Source: Xanthostigma xanthostigma
Taxonomy: Eukaryota; Arthropoda; Insecta; Raphidioptera; Raphidiidae
Assembly: GCA_963575645.1 (NCBI GenBank)
Contig: OY754472.1
Coordinates: forward strand, 434,001 to 498,000
Direction of reading: 5' to 3'
DNA length: 64,000 nucleotides
Shown here: positions 1 through 12,400 of the stretch, piece by piece
How the letters are laid out: every line of letters starts with the position of its first letter
Numbering within the stretch: position 1 is the stretch's first letter
Translations under genes and position numbers: made by a program
The notes under the pieces: generated by a model
Databases searched by the model: none
The model's input: the letters and a program-made list of their open reading frames with translations, nothing else
What the model was told of the DNA's origin: nothing

Positions 1-192
1 ACTCCCGGAGTGCAACCCGTCTTTTTTTAGAAAGTTACCCAAACTGCAAACTTATTTTTAATGCAGTTAAAAAGGGGTACATAAGTCGACTTGCTTTTTA
101 ATGTAGCAATATAGATCAATTAATTGACACCTTTGCATGTCAATACTTACTACTTGTCCATCTTTAAAGAAACAAAACAATAATTTATATAG

Positions 193-2887
193 GTGGTTGC
201 TGTAGCAAGGAGAGTTTCTAAACTAGATGCTTTGGCTAAGTCAGTCGCCGGTGCCAAAGGAAAAATTCATCCCCAAGAATGTGATGTCACCAGCGAAGAC
301 TCCATTTTAAAAGTGTTCGCTTGGATCAAAAATAATCTGGGAGGCGTTGATATCCTAATCAACAATGCCGGAGTCCTCGCACAGGGAGTTGGATTGAGCG
401 GTACTTTTCCATGATTTTTTTCACAATCAACTCTTTAAGTTTTCACATTGTCAGATTACATGTAAATATTCTTTACACCGTTTGGTTTGTACAGTCGAAC
501 CTGAATAAGCAAGAGTTCAAGGAGTTATGTAAACCCGAGTTTCTAGCTTATATCTTCTCACTTTAGAGGTCTATAAAAACTATACTAAAACAATTACTAT
601 TAATACGTTCGACTATCACTTATAGCGGTACAGGCAAGTAGTAGTCTCAGTTATATAGAGGTCCATGAGTGAAAAACGTCTTTCTCTTATAAAGGTTTCT
701 GATTCTCATTTATAGAGGTTTTAGAGGGTTACAAAGACGGTACCTGGCAATTACTCTCACTTAGAGAGTTTTCTCGCTTACCCAGTTCTCACTCACTCAG
801 GTTTGACTGTATGTAGTTTTTTCTCTAATCTTTATCAGCCTCTTTAATTGGCTTTTTGACGTGATAACGTCTTATAAATTGATGAATCACCAATCTTATA
901 AATTGATAAAACACCGGCTGCATGCACGAAAAAGTGTAACGTTCCTAACGTTCGTAACGTTCGTAACGTTCCGCCTGACCCTGTGCGTGCTTTTCTCGAA
1001 AACGGCCCTAACGATTTGGATGAAATTTACTGAAAAGGGATTTTGGGGGGCAAAAAATCGTTTTAGCTAGGTCTCATCTCTCGAAAAAATCGTTTTCATA
1101 CAAATTTTATCATTATAAAAATCAATTTTTTGACGTATGAAAATACTTAAATATTGTAAGTAGGTTTTGGAATTTTATATTATAAACAGTGAAACAATTG
1201 TTTTATAAATATTATGACAGCTAATCTTTGAGACTTAAAATAAATACGAAAGAAAGAAAGTTAAAAAAAAACAATTATATTATATGGTGAGTAATTTTAA
1301 TAAATAAAATTAACCTAAATTTGAAGCGAAAGATGCAATATCATAGATTCGAATTATTATAATTATTATATAAATTTAGGTTATGTATTACGGAATACGT
1401 TATCACGTAAAACATCGTCCGTAAACCGACTTTACAGACAACCAATTTTTTTTCCAAAATTTCAGACATCAAAGGAGACATACTTTTTTATAAAAAAAAC
1501 TCATAAAAATAATATTTTTTTGTCTTCAGAGTGAGCCTTATTTTTAATGCGTAAAGTTTTGGTAAACATTTTTGTTTATTATTTCGGTACAGAGCTCTAA
1601 ATATTGATCGTTATTCAAATTATTCAAAACGTTTGGCAGATGGTACAACGGCAGATTTTCGAAAAGTCCTCGACACAAACGTTGTCGGTCTTTTGATCTG
1701 CACCCGCGAGGCCATCAAATCCATGAAGGAACGCAGCGTCGACGGGCACATCGTCCACATAAACAGCGTCGCAGGACATTCCATTCCCAGGATCAACAAG
1801 CATAAATTCAACGTGTATCCCGCGAGCAAGTACGCCGTCACAGCCCTCACGGAAACTCTACGTCAAGAACTCAGTGACGACAAATCAAAAATCAAAGTGA
1901 CGGTAAGTTTTTGGATGTGTAACGTCGAACGGCGCGTTTGATTGGGAGTAAAACGGTGCAATCGGCGCGACACTTTTGTGTCTTTGTCTATCTACTCAAT
2001 GTGCGGTGAGCGAACGCAACAAAGCGTATCGAAAATATATCTGCGTCTCTTTCTTCGATGTAATTCCCTAATTTTTCCGATGATAGGATTGGTTGATGTA
2101 CTTGCATTCAATCTGAATAAAGTATCTTTGTTTGAAAAACGTTAACATGGGCGTACCCAGCTTTTAGCCCAGAAGGGGGCTAATTAGAAATTTCTTAAGT
2201 CGGGTCCGCCGTGCTTGTTTTGCCCTCCTGGATACGCCAGTGCTTACGGCTTAAAAAAAGACAGAAGTATATGTTTGCATCCTAATGGTGCGATTGAGAT
2301 TTTATTCCTATGCTCAGTATAGACAACTAGACGACAGGGCAAAATTTAGTTATAGAGTGAAATTTAGTTACTAGAATTTCACTTAAATTTATGTTTCACA
2401 TCGACAAACACATTAGACGAGTTTCTGATGCTTGTAATAGAATGTTCTGAAAATAATATATATACTCTTTGATAAAACTAAAATCATGTTACAGAGCGTC
2501 AGTCCTGGAGCTGTCAAAACTGAAATAATTGAAGGCCCTGACGGAAAACCCATGGATTTTGTTAAAGACTTCCCATTTTTAGATTCCGTTGATATTGCTA
2601 ACGCCGTTTTATATGCGCTGGGAACACCACCTCATGTGCAGGTAAATGATTTAACATTAGAATTACAACTATTTTCGAATTTCAGTCTCGGTTTTGTCAA
2701 ATTTTTCAAGAGTACTTCGGCGTTAAAATTAATTTTCTGTTTAAATTATCGCAATTTAAATGTCAGTGTTCTTGAAAAACGCGATGAAATCGAAACAGTT
2801 TGAGAATAACACAAATAAAATTAAAATGTTTCTTATATTTTTCAGGTACATGAATTGGTCATTAGACCTGTTGGAGAACCATTTTAA
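193..2887 (+). CDS. SDR-family NADP(H) oxidoreductase, DHRS11/farnesol dehydrogenase-like, copy 1 (5' partial)
   Basis: Four coding exons are visible: 193-400, 1640-1902, 2495-2641 and 2846-2887 (TAA). All have AG acceptors and GT donors. Their lengths of 208, 263, 147 and 42 nt exactly match exons 2-5 of the complete copy at 9457-16237, so the missing first exon (about 32 codons with the TGxxxGIG nucleotide loop) should lie left of the window. Visible landmarks are VVAVARR after beta-2 (basic residues that usually favour NADPH), CDVT, LINNAG, the helix-4 Asn in DTNVVG, the catalytic Ser in INSVAG, the YPASK catalytic pair and the SPGAVKTE loop. Known for the family: cytosolic reduction or oxidation of hydroxysteroid, retinoid or isoprenoid alcohols. 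The exact substrate cannot be read from sequence. The reading frame is intact in every exon. The central Ser-to-Tyr loop (HSIPRINKHKFN) differs from copy 2, which suggests substrate divergence. No canonical AATAAA is seen near the stop. Confidence 0.93.
492..809. mobile_element. Tc1/mariner-pogo type MITE with TA target duplication
   Basis: 318 bp in intron 2 of SDR copy 1. Ends are CAGTCGAACCTG and CAGGTTTGACTG, flanked on both sides by TA (490-491, 810-811). The interior repeats the phrase CTTATAGAGGT. Related copies lie at 38280 and 59931. It is non-coding and depends on a transposase elsewhere. Confidence 0.8.
854..1453 (+). mobile_element. TTGGTTGTCTG/CACGTCA MITE family, copy A (long form)
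   Basis: About 600 bp in intron 2 of SDR copy 1. It starts TTTTTGACGTGATAACG and ends ...CTTTACAGACAACCAATTTTT. ACGTGATAACGT occurs near both ends in inverted sense. It carries an internal ~350-bp segment also present in copies at 23.8 and 29.1 kb, and short AACGTTCGT tandem units. It is non-coding. Confidence 0.85.
1984..2328 (+). repeat. ~345-bp interspersed repeat (inverted partner at 5341-5691)
   Basis: Intron 3 of SDR copy 1 contains a block from GTCTATCTACTCAATG to GCTCAGTATAG. It recurs in reverse orientation at 5341-5691 with scattered differences. No terminal repeats or coding potential were recognised. Confidence 0.7.
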
Positions 2888-3716
2888 AATTTACGTTTTT
2901 GAGTTTATAAAAATGTATTGTATATTCATTGTATATTATAAAGAATCTTTTAAAAAAACAAGTTGAGAAATATTGAGCATCATTTTATTACGTTTTTTGA
3001 TCATTTTTAGTTCCTAAATCCTCTATTTTTGCAACAATTCGTCCGTTAGATTACAATTAACTACTCTGAAAATAATTATTTAAATATTTTAAAGTTACGT
3101 TTCTATGTTTAATGAAGTTTCGTGAGCGAATAGGTGCCCCTTACGACTAAATATTAAGAAAAAAAATGATTTTTACTGAGAAAGACATCGCTGAGAAAAT
3201 ATTATCAGCACAGTCAATACCTGATTACATCTGTTTAAATAAAAGAGTTCAAGAATTGGAAGTGCAATCATGGGTTCATAGATCTCTTTAAAAAATAATT
3301 TACTATACTTTTTAATGGCAGTTTCATTTTTCTTTAGATTTTTTTCCTTGCGTAAGCAATTAACCATACCATTTACAAATTAATAAATTTAAAGAATCAA
3401 GTTAACATAGACTTTGAACCGATCTGACTTTAATTGGGTGAATTATAACCAAAAAAAAAAACAAAAACACCGTTTTCCTTTCATGTATTTATGAGACGCA
3501 TTTTTCATTGCATCGATTTCTCATTTTACCTCCCAAATCGTCGAAATATCACATAGGAAGTTTTACTTCAATCATATAATTATATTAATACGCTAAGGTT
3601 AAGAATGTTTGCCTCCCTTTTTAGAAAAAACCTCACAATTTCTCCACATAAATTATATATATCATTTTACAGATAATTGCTTGCTCTACTGACATCGACA
3701 ACTAAAAAATTTATTA
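2888..3716. other. AT-rich intergenic DNA after SDR copy 1
   Basis: No coding frame, RNA or mobile element was recognised. A ~60-bp stretch near 3205-3262 resembles 6120-6178 (see findings). Confidence 0.4.
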
Positions 3717-3744
3717 TTGCTTTTGTTTTTGTAAATTAATTAAA

Positions 3745-4045
3745 ATACAGCAACGCTGAACAACGTCTGCCATCTGACGGCTTTAATTTTGAAACAACGT
3801 CAACACTTCGATCTGTCATCTGACCTGCATATTGTAATACAACAGACACAATACTGCATACTGCCATCTGACGGCTTTAATTTTGAAACAGCGAGCAACG
3901 CTGAACAACGTCACAGCAATGTTGCATGATGCCATCTGACGGCTTAGCTCAACGCTTTTGCTACTTGCGCCTCTATATTATGACAATTTTAGTAAAATAT
4001 TTCTTCGATCTGTCATCTGAGCTTCATATTGTAATACAACAAAAA
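3745..4045 (+). repeat. Degenerate tandem repeat containing GCCATCTGACGGCTT
   Basis: The unit with GCCATCTGACGGCTTTAATT, flanked by CAACGCTGAACAACG and CGATCTGTCATCTGA, recurs three to four times with insertions between about 3768 and 4030. It is non-coding. Confidence 0.55.
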
Positions 4046-5340
4046 GAAGAACGTTATAAGCAGTGTGCAAAATTAGAAACGAATTGAATACCTGCAATCA
4101 TATTTACAAAATAATTTTGTAAAGTGATAATTATTATACTTATTTAGTGCGAATAATTCGCACAGGTCACACTAGTAATTGCATATTGTTATCAGTATCA
4201 CACTCTAGAGCCAACACAATCTGAAGATTTATAAACTGTCTTAGTTTATTATTTGTGGCTGAAAATTATTTAAAAATATCGGCGTTCAATTTATCTTCCA
4301 TGATTTTTAGAAAACGACCGGTGGCCGATTGGCCGCCTCGCTAGTTAAGTAAAAGAGATTGCCTAACCGCAGAATAGTCAAAAGATTATGCGCTACAGGT
4401 TTTTATTTTCATAATTGTAACTACCCAAACGACCTTGCCTAAAGTTGCTCTATAAACTTGAGAGACGCGTTCTAGAAAAGTTCAATTCCCTCGTATCTTC
4501 AATTCTTCTAACTGTATTTGGTCACATTATCTCCGGCTCTTCACTGTTATACATCTTTCATTTGATTCAGGTAAGTGATTTTAATTACTTATTTATGAAA
4601 ACTTGGGGTTGAAGTTTTTTTGTATTAACTATATACACGTGTTACTTACGTAGCGTAATAAATCCAAACATTTTTAAGCGCTTGTGCAGTTCAAAAGAAG
4701 TTTTCAATAATTAAAGCTGTAGATATTGTTTAATTGATAACAATAGCCGTAATTTGTTGCTAACAATAATTGCCATTCAAAAATGTGTTTATTGACGTTT
4801 TTTTACGCAATTTACTTACAGTTACGGTTTAAATAGATGAGTGTAACACATCTACACAAGTATATAATTTCGTATTTTTTTCGGATGTCTGTCTGTTCTA
4901 GATTCTAGAATCTATAGAATCTAGAACCTTCAGAAAGTCCCAATTGATCTAAAAAGCTGCAACTCGGTACGCTTACCCGTATATGGTATAGGAGACGGGA
5001 CAGAACCTAGCGGAGCTTTTTATGAAAAAAGGCCCTAGAAATCTGAAAATTTGCACATTTTTAGTACCTACCTACATGATACGGGGCAGAATCTAACGGA
5101 GCCGGATCTTCGATTTTCTCCCCCGTGTTAATAAAGCTGTATAAATTTAATAATTTTGACCTCCAACTGACACACCGCAGCGCAATTTACAAACTAAAAA
5201 TCAGTCAAATCTGACAAGACCATATCTGCTTTCCCTTCGAAGATTTAAAACACATTTTCAAATCTTGGACTTGGATCTTACGTCTGGCGACTGGCGAAGA
5301 CACGCTTAACCAGTAGTATACTTACAACATATACTTTTAT
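4046..5340. other. Intergenic DNA without recognised gene
   Basis: AT-rich sequence with no supported frame. A CTAG end resembling a decayed Helitron 3' terminus is near 4330. The rest is unassigned. Confidence 0.35.
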
Positions 5341-5691
5341 TCTATACTGAGTATAGGAATCGCAATCGAACCATTAGGGTGCAAACATATACTTCTGTCT
5401 TTTTTTAAGCCGTATAAGCACTGGCGTATTCAGGTGGGCAAAAAAAGCACGGGAGACCCGACTTAAGAAATTTCTAATTTGCCCCCTCCTGGGACAAAAG
5501 CCGGGCACGCTCATGTTAACGTCATAGAAAAAGACAAAGTTTTTGAAACAGAGGTACTTGATTGAATGCAAGTTACATCAACCAATCCTATCATCGGAGA
5601 AATGAGGGAATTACATCGAAGAAAGAGACGCAGACATATTTTCGATACGCTTTGTTGGCTTCACTCACCGCACGTTGAGTAGATAGACAAT
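5341..5691 (-). repeat. Inverted copy of the 1984-2328 repeat
   Basis: Starts TCTATACTGAGTATAGG and ends GTTGAGTAGATAGACAA, the reverse complement of the block in intron 3 of SDR copy 1. Several substitutions and indels separate the copies. Confidence 0.7.
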
Positions 5692-7289
5692 GATTCATAT
5701 AGTAAATTATTGAATATATGATTTACAAATAGAATAATCTCTGACACTTTTGTGTGAATTAATAAATTTAAAATCTCATACTGACCTCTGTTTTAATGCT
5801 GAGTGACTATTGTAATCAATATAGTCACTTAAAAATGTATACAAAATGCTTCATCATGATTTTTGTAAAATTCATTGAAATAATTTTAAGAACAGAAAAT
5901 CATACAAACATATTACACATTTTTAAAAATTGCATGTAATGCATGTAACAAAAAACAATGATTTTAATTTATCATGGCTGAGTTTTGTTGGTACCAGAAA
6001 ATGTGCTGTCATCTTTTTGTTAAATTATAAAAATCAATGCAATATTTCTTCGAAATTATTGTTAGATATTATGAGAAAAAATATTTGCTAAGAAAACACA
6101 AATTATCTGTCGCTGATAACATATAATCAACAGTCAAAACCTTGCATCTGTTTAAATAAAATAATACAAGATTGGTTGTAAACACAGAATTACTGTTCTG
6201 TGGTTGTAAAATATACCTATCTATAATTTTTGACTGTCATAAAAGAAACTATTATATTTCTGACTTGAATTTTTGATATAGAATGAATTTTCGTAAAAAT
6301 TTAACATTGGTTATTTGGTTCATTAATTATTTACCGCTCAAAATGCGCAAATCAGGACCCGATTTAGTCGCCAAAATTACGGGGTCTCTGGGTGAGCACT
6401 GAGCGATTTTGCTAGAAAATGGCAAAAAAATTCACAGCACTCTGTAAATTTTAATAATAGCACCATACGCTTTTATTTAATTTTCGAACACCTACAGTAA
6501 TTCTAAAATTCCGACGCCTATGACTGTAATAGTTATAATCTAAAAATAAGCGGCTCTGTATTTCTTTTAGATGGAAGTTCAAGGTTGAATGTTCAGTAAT
6601 GGAGCAGAAACGGTTTTCAGTTTCAGCGGCTCAGTCCCGTCCTTCATTTTAATATTGTTAATCACGTTTATTGAATCACGAATTAAAACGACCTTGAGTT
6701 TAAGTGATACTTGTCTACATTACTGGGCAAATTGCCAAATATACATTTGTTGATAAACATTATATCTATACCTAACGATTATATACAGTGCATGACAAAA
6801 CTGTCTCTCCCCATTTTTTTCGTACAACTAGCAATTTTACGTAGTTATTATAACCAAATTTGGGGTATTTTTAACTAAAATACACCTGAAAAATAAACAA
6901 TTTAGTTCTACGTCAGCGCTGGGCAACCTGTGACTAATATCTATTGTTCGTTACGCACAGGCAAATTTACGACCCCAATTGAGACAAATATAGTTATGTT
7001 ATGTACCTCTCTCACTCACTCTTACACTCGCTTACGGAAGCTTCCTGGATATCTCCTAAGAGCGGTTTCACAACGACATTAGACTGTTCTTGAAAGTGTA
7101 AAAACTGTAATGGTATAACCACAATCTAAGGTCATTATCAAGTCAAATGATTTAACAATGCTTCCTTATAGTTTTCTAATTATCTTTACATTTACTACAT
7201 TCATATAAAAGCAAATTACTTACCTATGGATACAGATACGATAATTATTTAATATTATTTTTTATCTTATTTAAAAATTTTTTTTAATA
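5692..7289. other. Intergenic DNA without recognised gene
   Basis: No supported frame. TACAGTGCATGACAAAACTG near 6785 looks like one end of a Tc1-like repeat, but its partner end was not found. Confidence 0.35.
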
Positions 7290-7397
7290 TTATTTTCATC
7301 TGTTCTTACACTGGAATTGTTCCCACCGTATTGACATGGCTGATTATGTCAGAGGATGTAGAGGCCAATAAACCATATACCTATTAAAAAAAAAAAA
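7290..7397 (+). repeat. 3' tail of a poly(A) retroelement (LINE or SINE)
   Basis: AATAAA at 7367-7372 is followed by a run of 13 A at about 7385-7397. The preceding ~70 bases read like a transcript end. No coding part survives nearby. Confidence 0.45.
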
Positions 7398-8352
7398 ATT
7401 ACTACACCGTATTTAGATACCAGATATACTCCCGGGCGTAATACACTTGAATCGGCTCTGGGTTCTATTTTAGATGTTTGATTAGCCATTTATGTCTCAA
7501 AAAAACATATCAAATTTGTGATGTTCAAAATACTAATGTAAAATTGAAAGATATTTTTGAAGCACACAGTATAACATATAGGTACATACTATTCCATATT
7601 TATCGTTGGTTCATAAGCAAAACAAAGTAAGTAAAAAAATTTGATTTTGGTAAAATTAAGTATGACTGTTTTTACGCTTTTATTATTGTTACAACTTCGA
7701 AAGGCGATTGTCCTAGTCCTACTGAAGGCACAGAAAAAATATATATATAAAATAAATGCAAACGTTAAACTTTCATAAAGGAATAGGTCATATGCATAAA
7801 ACTGCAAATTGGTTAAAATTTTTATTTCGAAATATATTTTAGTTCTTGATCATAACGTAATGGTTATTTTATTAATCTAATCACTGAAAAAAATACAACT
7901 AACAAAAAAGAAATGTAGAAAATAAGCGCTATTTTCGAATTTTCAATACGCATCGTGACGTCAGAGTATATATCAACAACAGTTTCCATGACGACGATGT
8001 CGTCTCACAGTAAGATTATGTCAGTATTTAGAGAAAACAACAAATAAACTTCATTTAGAACATTGACAATTTGACATCAAGGTTGGCATGCATCGTATAT
8101 CATGACGTCACATAAGCCCGCGAACATGGCCGATTGTTTAAACTGTCTATTTTTGAATGTGGAATTTCATATTTTTTTTCTTATGATAATATTACATTTT
8201 TAAATGATTATCAATTTTTTTCCGTATTATGGTTGACTAAATAATCTATTAAAAATATAAAAAAAATCATGCATATGACCTATTAAATCGCAAAGATATA
8301 ATATCCGAGAAACATCGAAAATATATCACACTCAAAATAATCCATTTTAATG
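7398..8352. other. AT-rich intergenic DNA
   Basis: Scattered short frames only, with no gene or bounded repeat recognised. Confidence 0.35.
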
Positions 8353-8354
8353 TA

Positions 8355-9250
8355 CAGTCAATCTGGCAAAAACCTCAACAAAACCACCCAAAAAGGTGAA
8401 ACTTGGTGAGTCGTTAGAGAATGATGAAAAAAAAAGGTTACCTGGCAATGGCCACCTGGTACCTGTTCAAATACCTGTTCAAATAGTCAAAAAAAACTCA
8501 AAAATATTTTGAAATGCATTTTTCTCGAAAACTATCCATTTTACAGAAAAATTTATTGAACAAAAAATGTAGAGGGCATCGTTATCTACAATTAATGTTA
8601 TTGGTGCTATGTTGTACAACAAAAAATGTGCGCAGTAGGTGGCGCTTAAGTGCCAAAAAAAGTGTTTTTCCACTTTTTTGCCTTGAAATTTTCATTTTTC
8701 AGTTACGATTCAAATGGAAAAATTGTTCCATTTTATTTTATAAACAACTTTTATTTCAACATTTTTTTCATACAACTTACCGTTTCAGAGCTGCAGCTTG
8801 TTGAAGTGAAAATAAGTTGTATGAAAAGTAAGTTGTATGAAAAAAATGTTGAAATAAAAGTTGTTTATAAAATAAAAAGGAACAATTTTTCCATTTGAAT
8901 CGTAACTGAAAAATGAAAATTTCAGGGCAAAAAAGTGGAAAAACACTTTTTTTGGCACTTTAGCGCCACCTACTGCGCACATTTTTTGTTGTACAACATA
9001 GCACCAATGACATTAATTGTAGATAACGATGCCCTCTACATTTTTTGTTCAATAAATTTTTTCTGTAAAATGGATAGTTTTCGAGAAAAATGCATTTCAA
9101 AATATTTTTGAGTTTTTTTTGACTATTTGAACAGGTACCAGGTGGCCATTGCCAGGTAACCTTTTTTTCATCATTCTCTAACGACTCACCAAGTTTCACC
9201 TTTTTGGGTGATTTTGATACGAAATGATTTTTTTTTCGCCAGATTGATTG
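8355..9250. mobile_element. Fold-back (long-palindrome) DNA element with TA target duplication
   Basis: 896 bp with termini CAGTCAATCTGGC and GCCAGATTGATTG, flanked by TA (8353-8354 and 9251-9252). The two arms, about 430 bp each, are near-identical reverse complements: the same VPKKVFFHFF... pseudo-peptide reads on both strands. They are separated by only ~40 bases around 8785-8825. The CAGT-type ends and TA flanks place it with Tc1/mariner-mobilised elements. It lies between the SDR copies and ends about 150 bp before the putative promoter of copy 2. Confidence 0.9.
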
Positions 9251-9403
9251 TACTATAAGAGCTTTACCAGTTCTTAGAACGGAAAAAATCAATAAAAATT
9301 GTTAGTCCAAAAATTGCAAAAAATGACGTAATGTTCGTTTTGATTGTAAACCGACGATATTACGTGTCTAATTAAGTGGGATTACATTGCAAGTTGCATT
9401 AGG

Positions 9404-9443
9404 TATATAACAAAATAATTTACTGTGCTCCGTTTAAACAGTG
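9404..9443 (+). promoter_or_regulatory. Candidate core promoter of SDR copy 2
   Basis: TATATAA at 9404-9410 is followed about 30 bases later by ACAGTG (9438-9443), which resembles the arthropod initiator (TCAGT). The start codon follows at 9457, giving a very short leader. The spacing is a few bases longer than the usual TATA-to-start distance and the region is AT-rich, so this could be chance. Confidence 0.35.
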
Positions 9444-9456
9444 CGAAGCTGCAATA

Positions 9457-12400
9457 ATGGATCGTTGGGTCGGCAAAGTTGCTCTTGTGACAGGCGCGAG
9501 CTCAGGAATTGGAGCCTCAATTGCCGAAGAACTCACCAAAGCTGGTCTAAATGTGAGTTTATAATATTTATTATTCTAAAAAAAATATAATTTACCATTT
9601 TATATTAATAGTTCGTTTCGGAATTGTAGAAAAAAATTTTGATGGTTGTTTCATGTACGAGCTTACTGTCTTTTGCGATCAATAATTTAAAAAAATGTGT
9701 TCAATTCAGATAATAAAAATAGTTCTTCAACTGGAGATTTTAAAAATAATAAATTATGTATTATTGTGTAGAAGAGGAGCATATTTTCTACAATATTTTG
9801 TTTGTTATATAAAATGCTTTTTTTCACCGTTTTGAAGTCACTTATGGGTTATTATAATATTTCAGATATTTTGGAAACAATATATATTTTGCGTTGTTTC
9901 CAAACGTTAAAAATGTGCATTTATTGTAATCACGCAGCTGTATAAAAATTATTTTCGATATAATAAAGAGGTCTATTATGTAAGTTATTTAAACAGTGAT
10001 TATTTTTTATTCAATAAATTTTTGCTCTAAGAAATCGGGAGAACAGAAAATTGCATATTTATGATACCGATATTTGATTTCAAAAATGCTGAATTATACA
10101 CATAGCTTTGTCTCTTTCCATATTTTTGGGAAATGAGAATGTTTATAGAAAATAACCTCCTCTCCACAACTCGCAAAGATGTTTTGTTCCCTTCCCTTCA
10201 AGCTCCAAAACCTTCATTACTCAAAATCTCAACCCTCTATAAGTCGAAATAAATTGATCCTTTGTATCTCGAACATATATAGAAACTCAAAACTAGTTAG
10301 AATGAATCTTAACCTCTACAAGTCGAATATTACAAAATCCTTCACAAGTCAAAAACTCTATAACTCGAATTTTTTGGCGTCTCCCTTGAAGTTCGCATTA
10401 CACAGGTTCTACTGTACTTATTTAGAAAAAGCCCTGAAAGATTTTAATTTCTTTGAAAGAGAATATTAATTTTAATTGAAAAAAAAACCTCCAACATAGA
10501 TAAAATGATTTTATTATGCAGGTGGTCGCTGTGGCAAGACGAGTGGCCAAACTCGATGCTTTGGCAAAGTCAGTAGCCGGCGCCAAAGGAAAACTTTACG
10601 CCCAAGAATGCGACGTGACCAACGAGGAATCTATTTTAAAAGTGTTTGCTTGGATCAAGAACAACCTGGGAGGCGTCGATGTTCTAATTAACAATGCGGG
10701 AATTGCCGCCCAAGGAGTTGCATTAAGCGGTAAATATGTGATTTTGAGCAATTAAATTATCGGGCGTTTTTAGAGTTCCGTACCTCAAAAGAAAAAAAAG
10801 GAACCCTTATAGGATCACTTTGTAATTGTCCGTCTGTCTGTCAAGACTTTTGGGAATCAAAACCTATAGGGTACTTCCCATTGACCAAGAAACATGAAAT
10901 TTGGTAAGAAGCAATGTCTTATACCACAAGTAAAGGGAAAAATCCGAAAACCACAAATTTGTAGTTACCTCACAAAAAAAATCGCAACAACATGCAACGC
11001 ACGTTACTACACAGTAACAGTTCTAATACAAAACAAGCGATTATACAGCACAATATGAGAACTCTCGCATACGACACGGTACGACAACTAGGCTATCAGA
11101 TGAGTTACAATACAGTTTAGTAGTCGATCTGAACAACAGTTTTCCAACGACTAAGCGGGAAAAATCTTGAAGACTCGATTCCCGTGATGGACGAACTATT
11201 TACATACCTATACAGATGTGTACGGAACCCTCGGTGCGTGAGTTCTACTCACACTTGTCCGTCTTGTTTATAGCCAGACTGTGTGGCTGCGGGAAAAATC
11301 GGGGTGCTTTAATAATATGAGTTTTTAATGCATATCGTGTCTGCACAGTAGAAGCGATTTGCCCATATAAAAGATAGATAGATAGATATAATATTTATTT
11401 CGAAAATAGCATAAAAGCTGTGAAATATGCCAATATACATTACATAAATAATAATTAAAATACAGATAAAATTAGAACTCGTCAATACAATAGAGACATT
11501 TTTCTATTAAATATTTTTTCAATTGTCTTTTAAAAGGTGATAGAGGTAGGTCTTTAATTTCACTCGGAACTTTATTAAAAATGTCAACTAAATTAAAATT
11601 TACATTATTTCGATACATAGAGGATTTTGGCAGTGGAGTACGCAGGTCAGCTCGTCTCGTGTTCTTATTGTGTATCGAAATATTATTGTAAGCAATAATA
11701 AGTTGCCTTTACTAAGTACGGTAGTACCGGCCCGAAAAAAGCCAAAGTTAGTACAAGAAGTTGGCGACAGTACTCTATAATCAGACAAAACACTAGCGTG
11801 CAAAACAAAATGTCCAATTACAAACGACCACACATTGGTGAAATTCGACACTTATTGATGGTATTATTAATACTTATATTGAACAGGACACGGTGTATCA
11901 ATTATTATTATTGTAAATGAAACTTGAGAAGATGATATGAAATTGTGCAACGCTGCTTATTATAATGTATCGTTCAATCAAAACAGTTTACATATATCAT
12001 ATATATAGGTGATCAAATTTTGATTGTATATTTAATTTTGCAATAAAAATAGTGGTTTATTTTATTGTTTTATTACGCGGACTAGAGGTCAAACACTACT
12101 GCATTTAAGTCTGCAGACAAAATCACAAAAAAATATAAAACAAATGTAACCCAACATGACAGCCTTGGAAAATACACTGCGTTCAAAAAAAATGTATTTT
12201 CAACGTAAAAAGCAGCTCTCACATACTATATGAAAAAACAGTTACAATATGCTTTAAATATGAAAAAAATATTTAGACATGACACTGTCGAAAGTAGATA
12301 TTTTTTAGGTTTGAATTCCGAATTTGTTTGAAAATATTTTTTACGGATTTTTCAAATTAAATTGACAGCGCCCGGGTGAAGCCGGACAAATGAATCATAG

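Noticed and set aside
8514-9292. Four overlapping frames on both strands
   Set aside because: They are mirror translations of the two arms of the fold-back element, not proteins.
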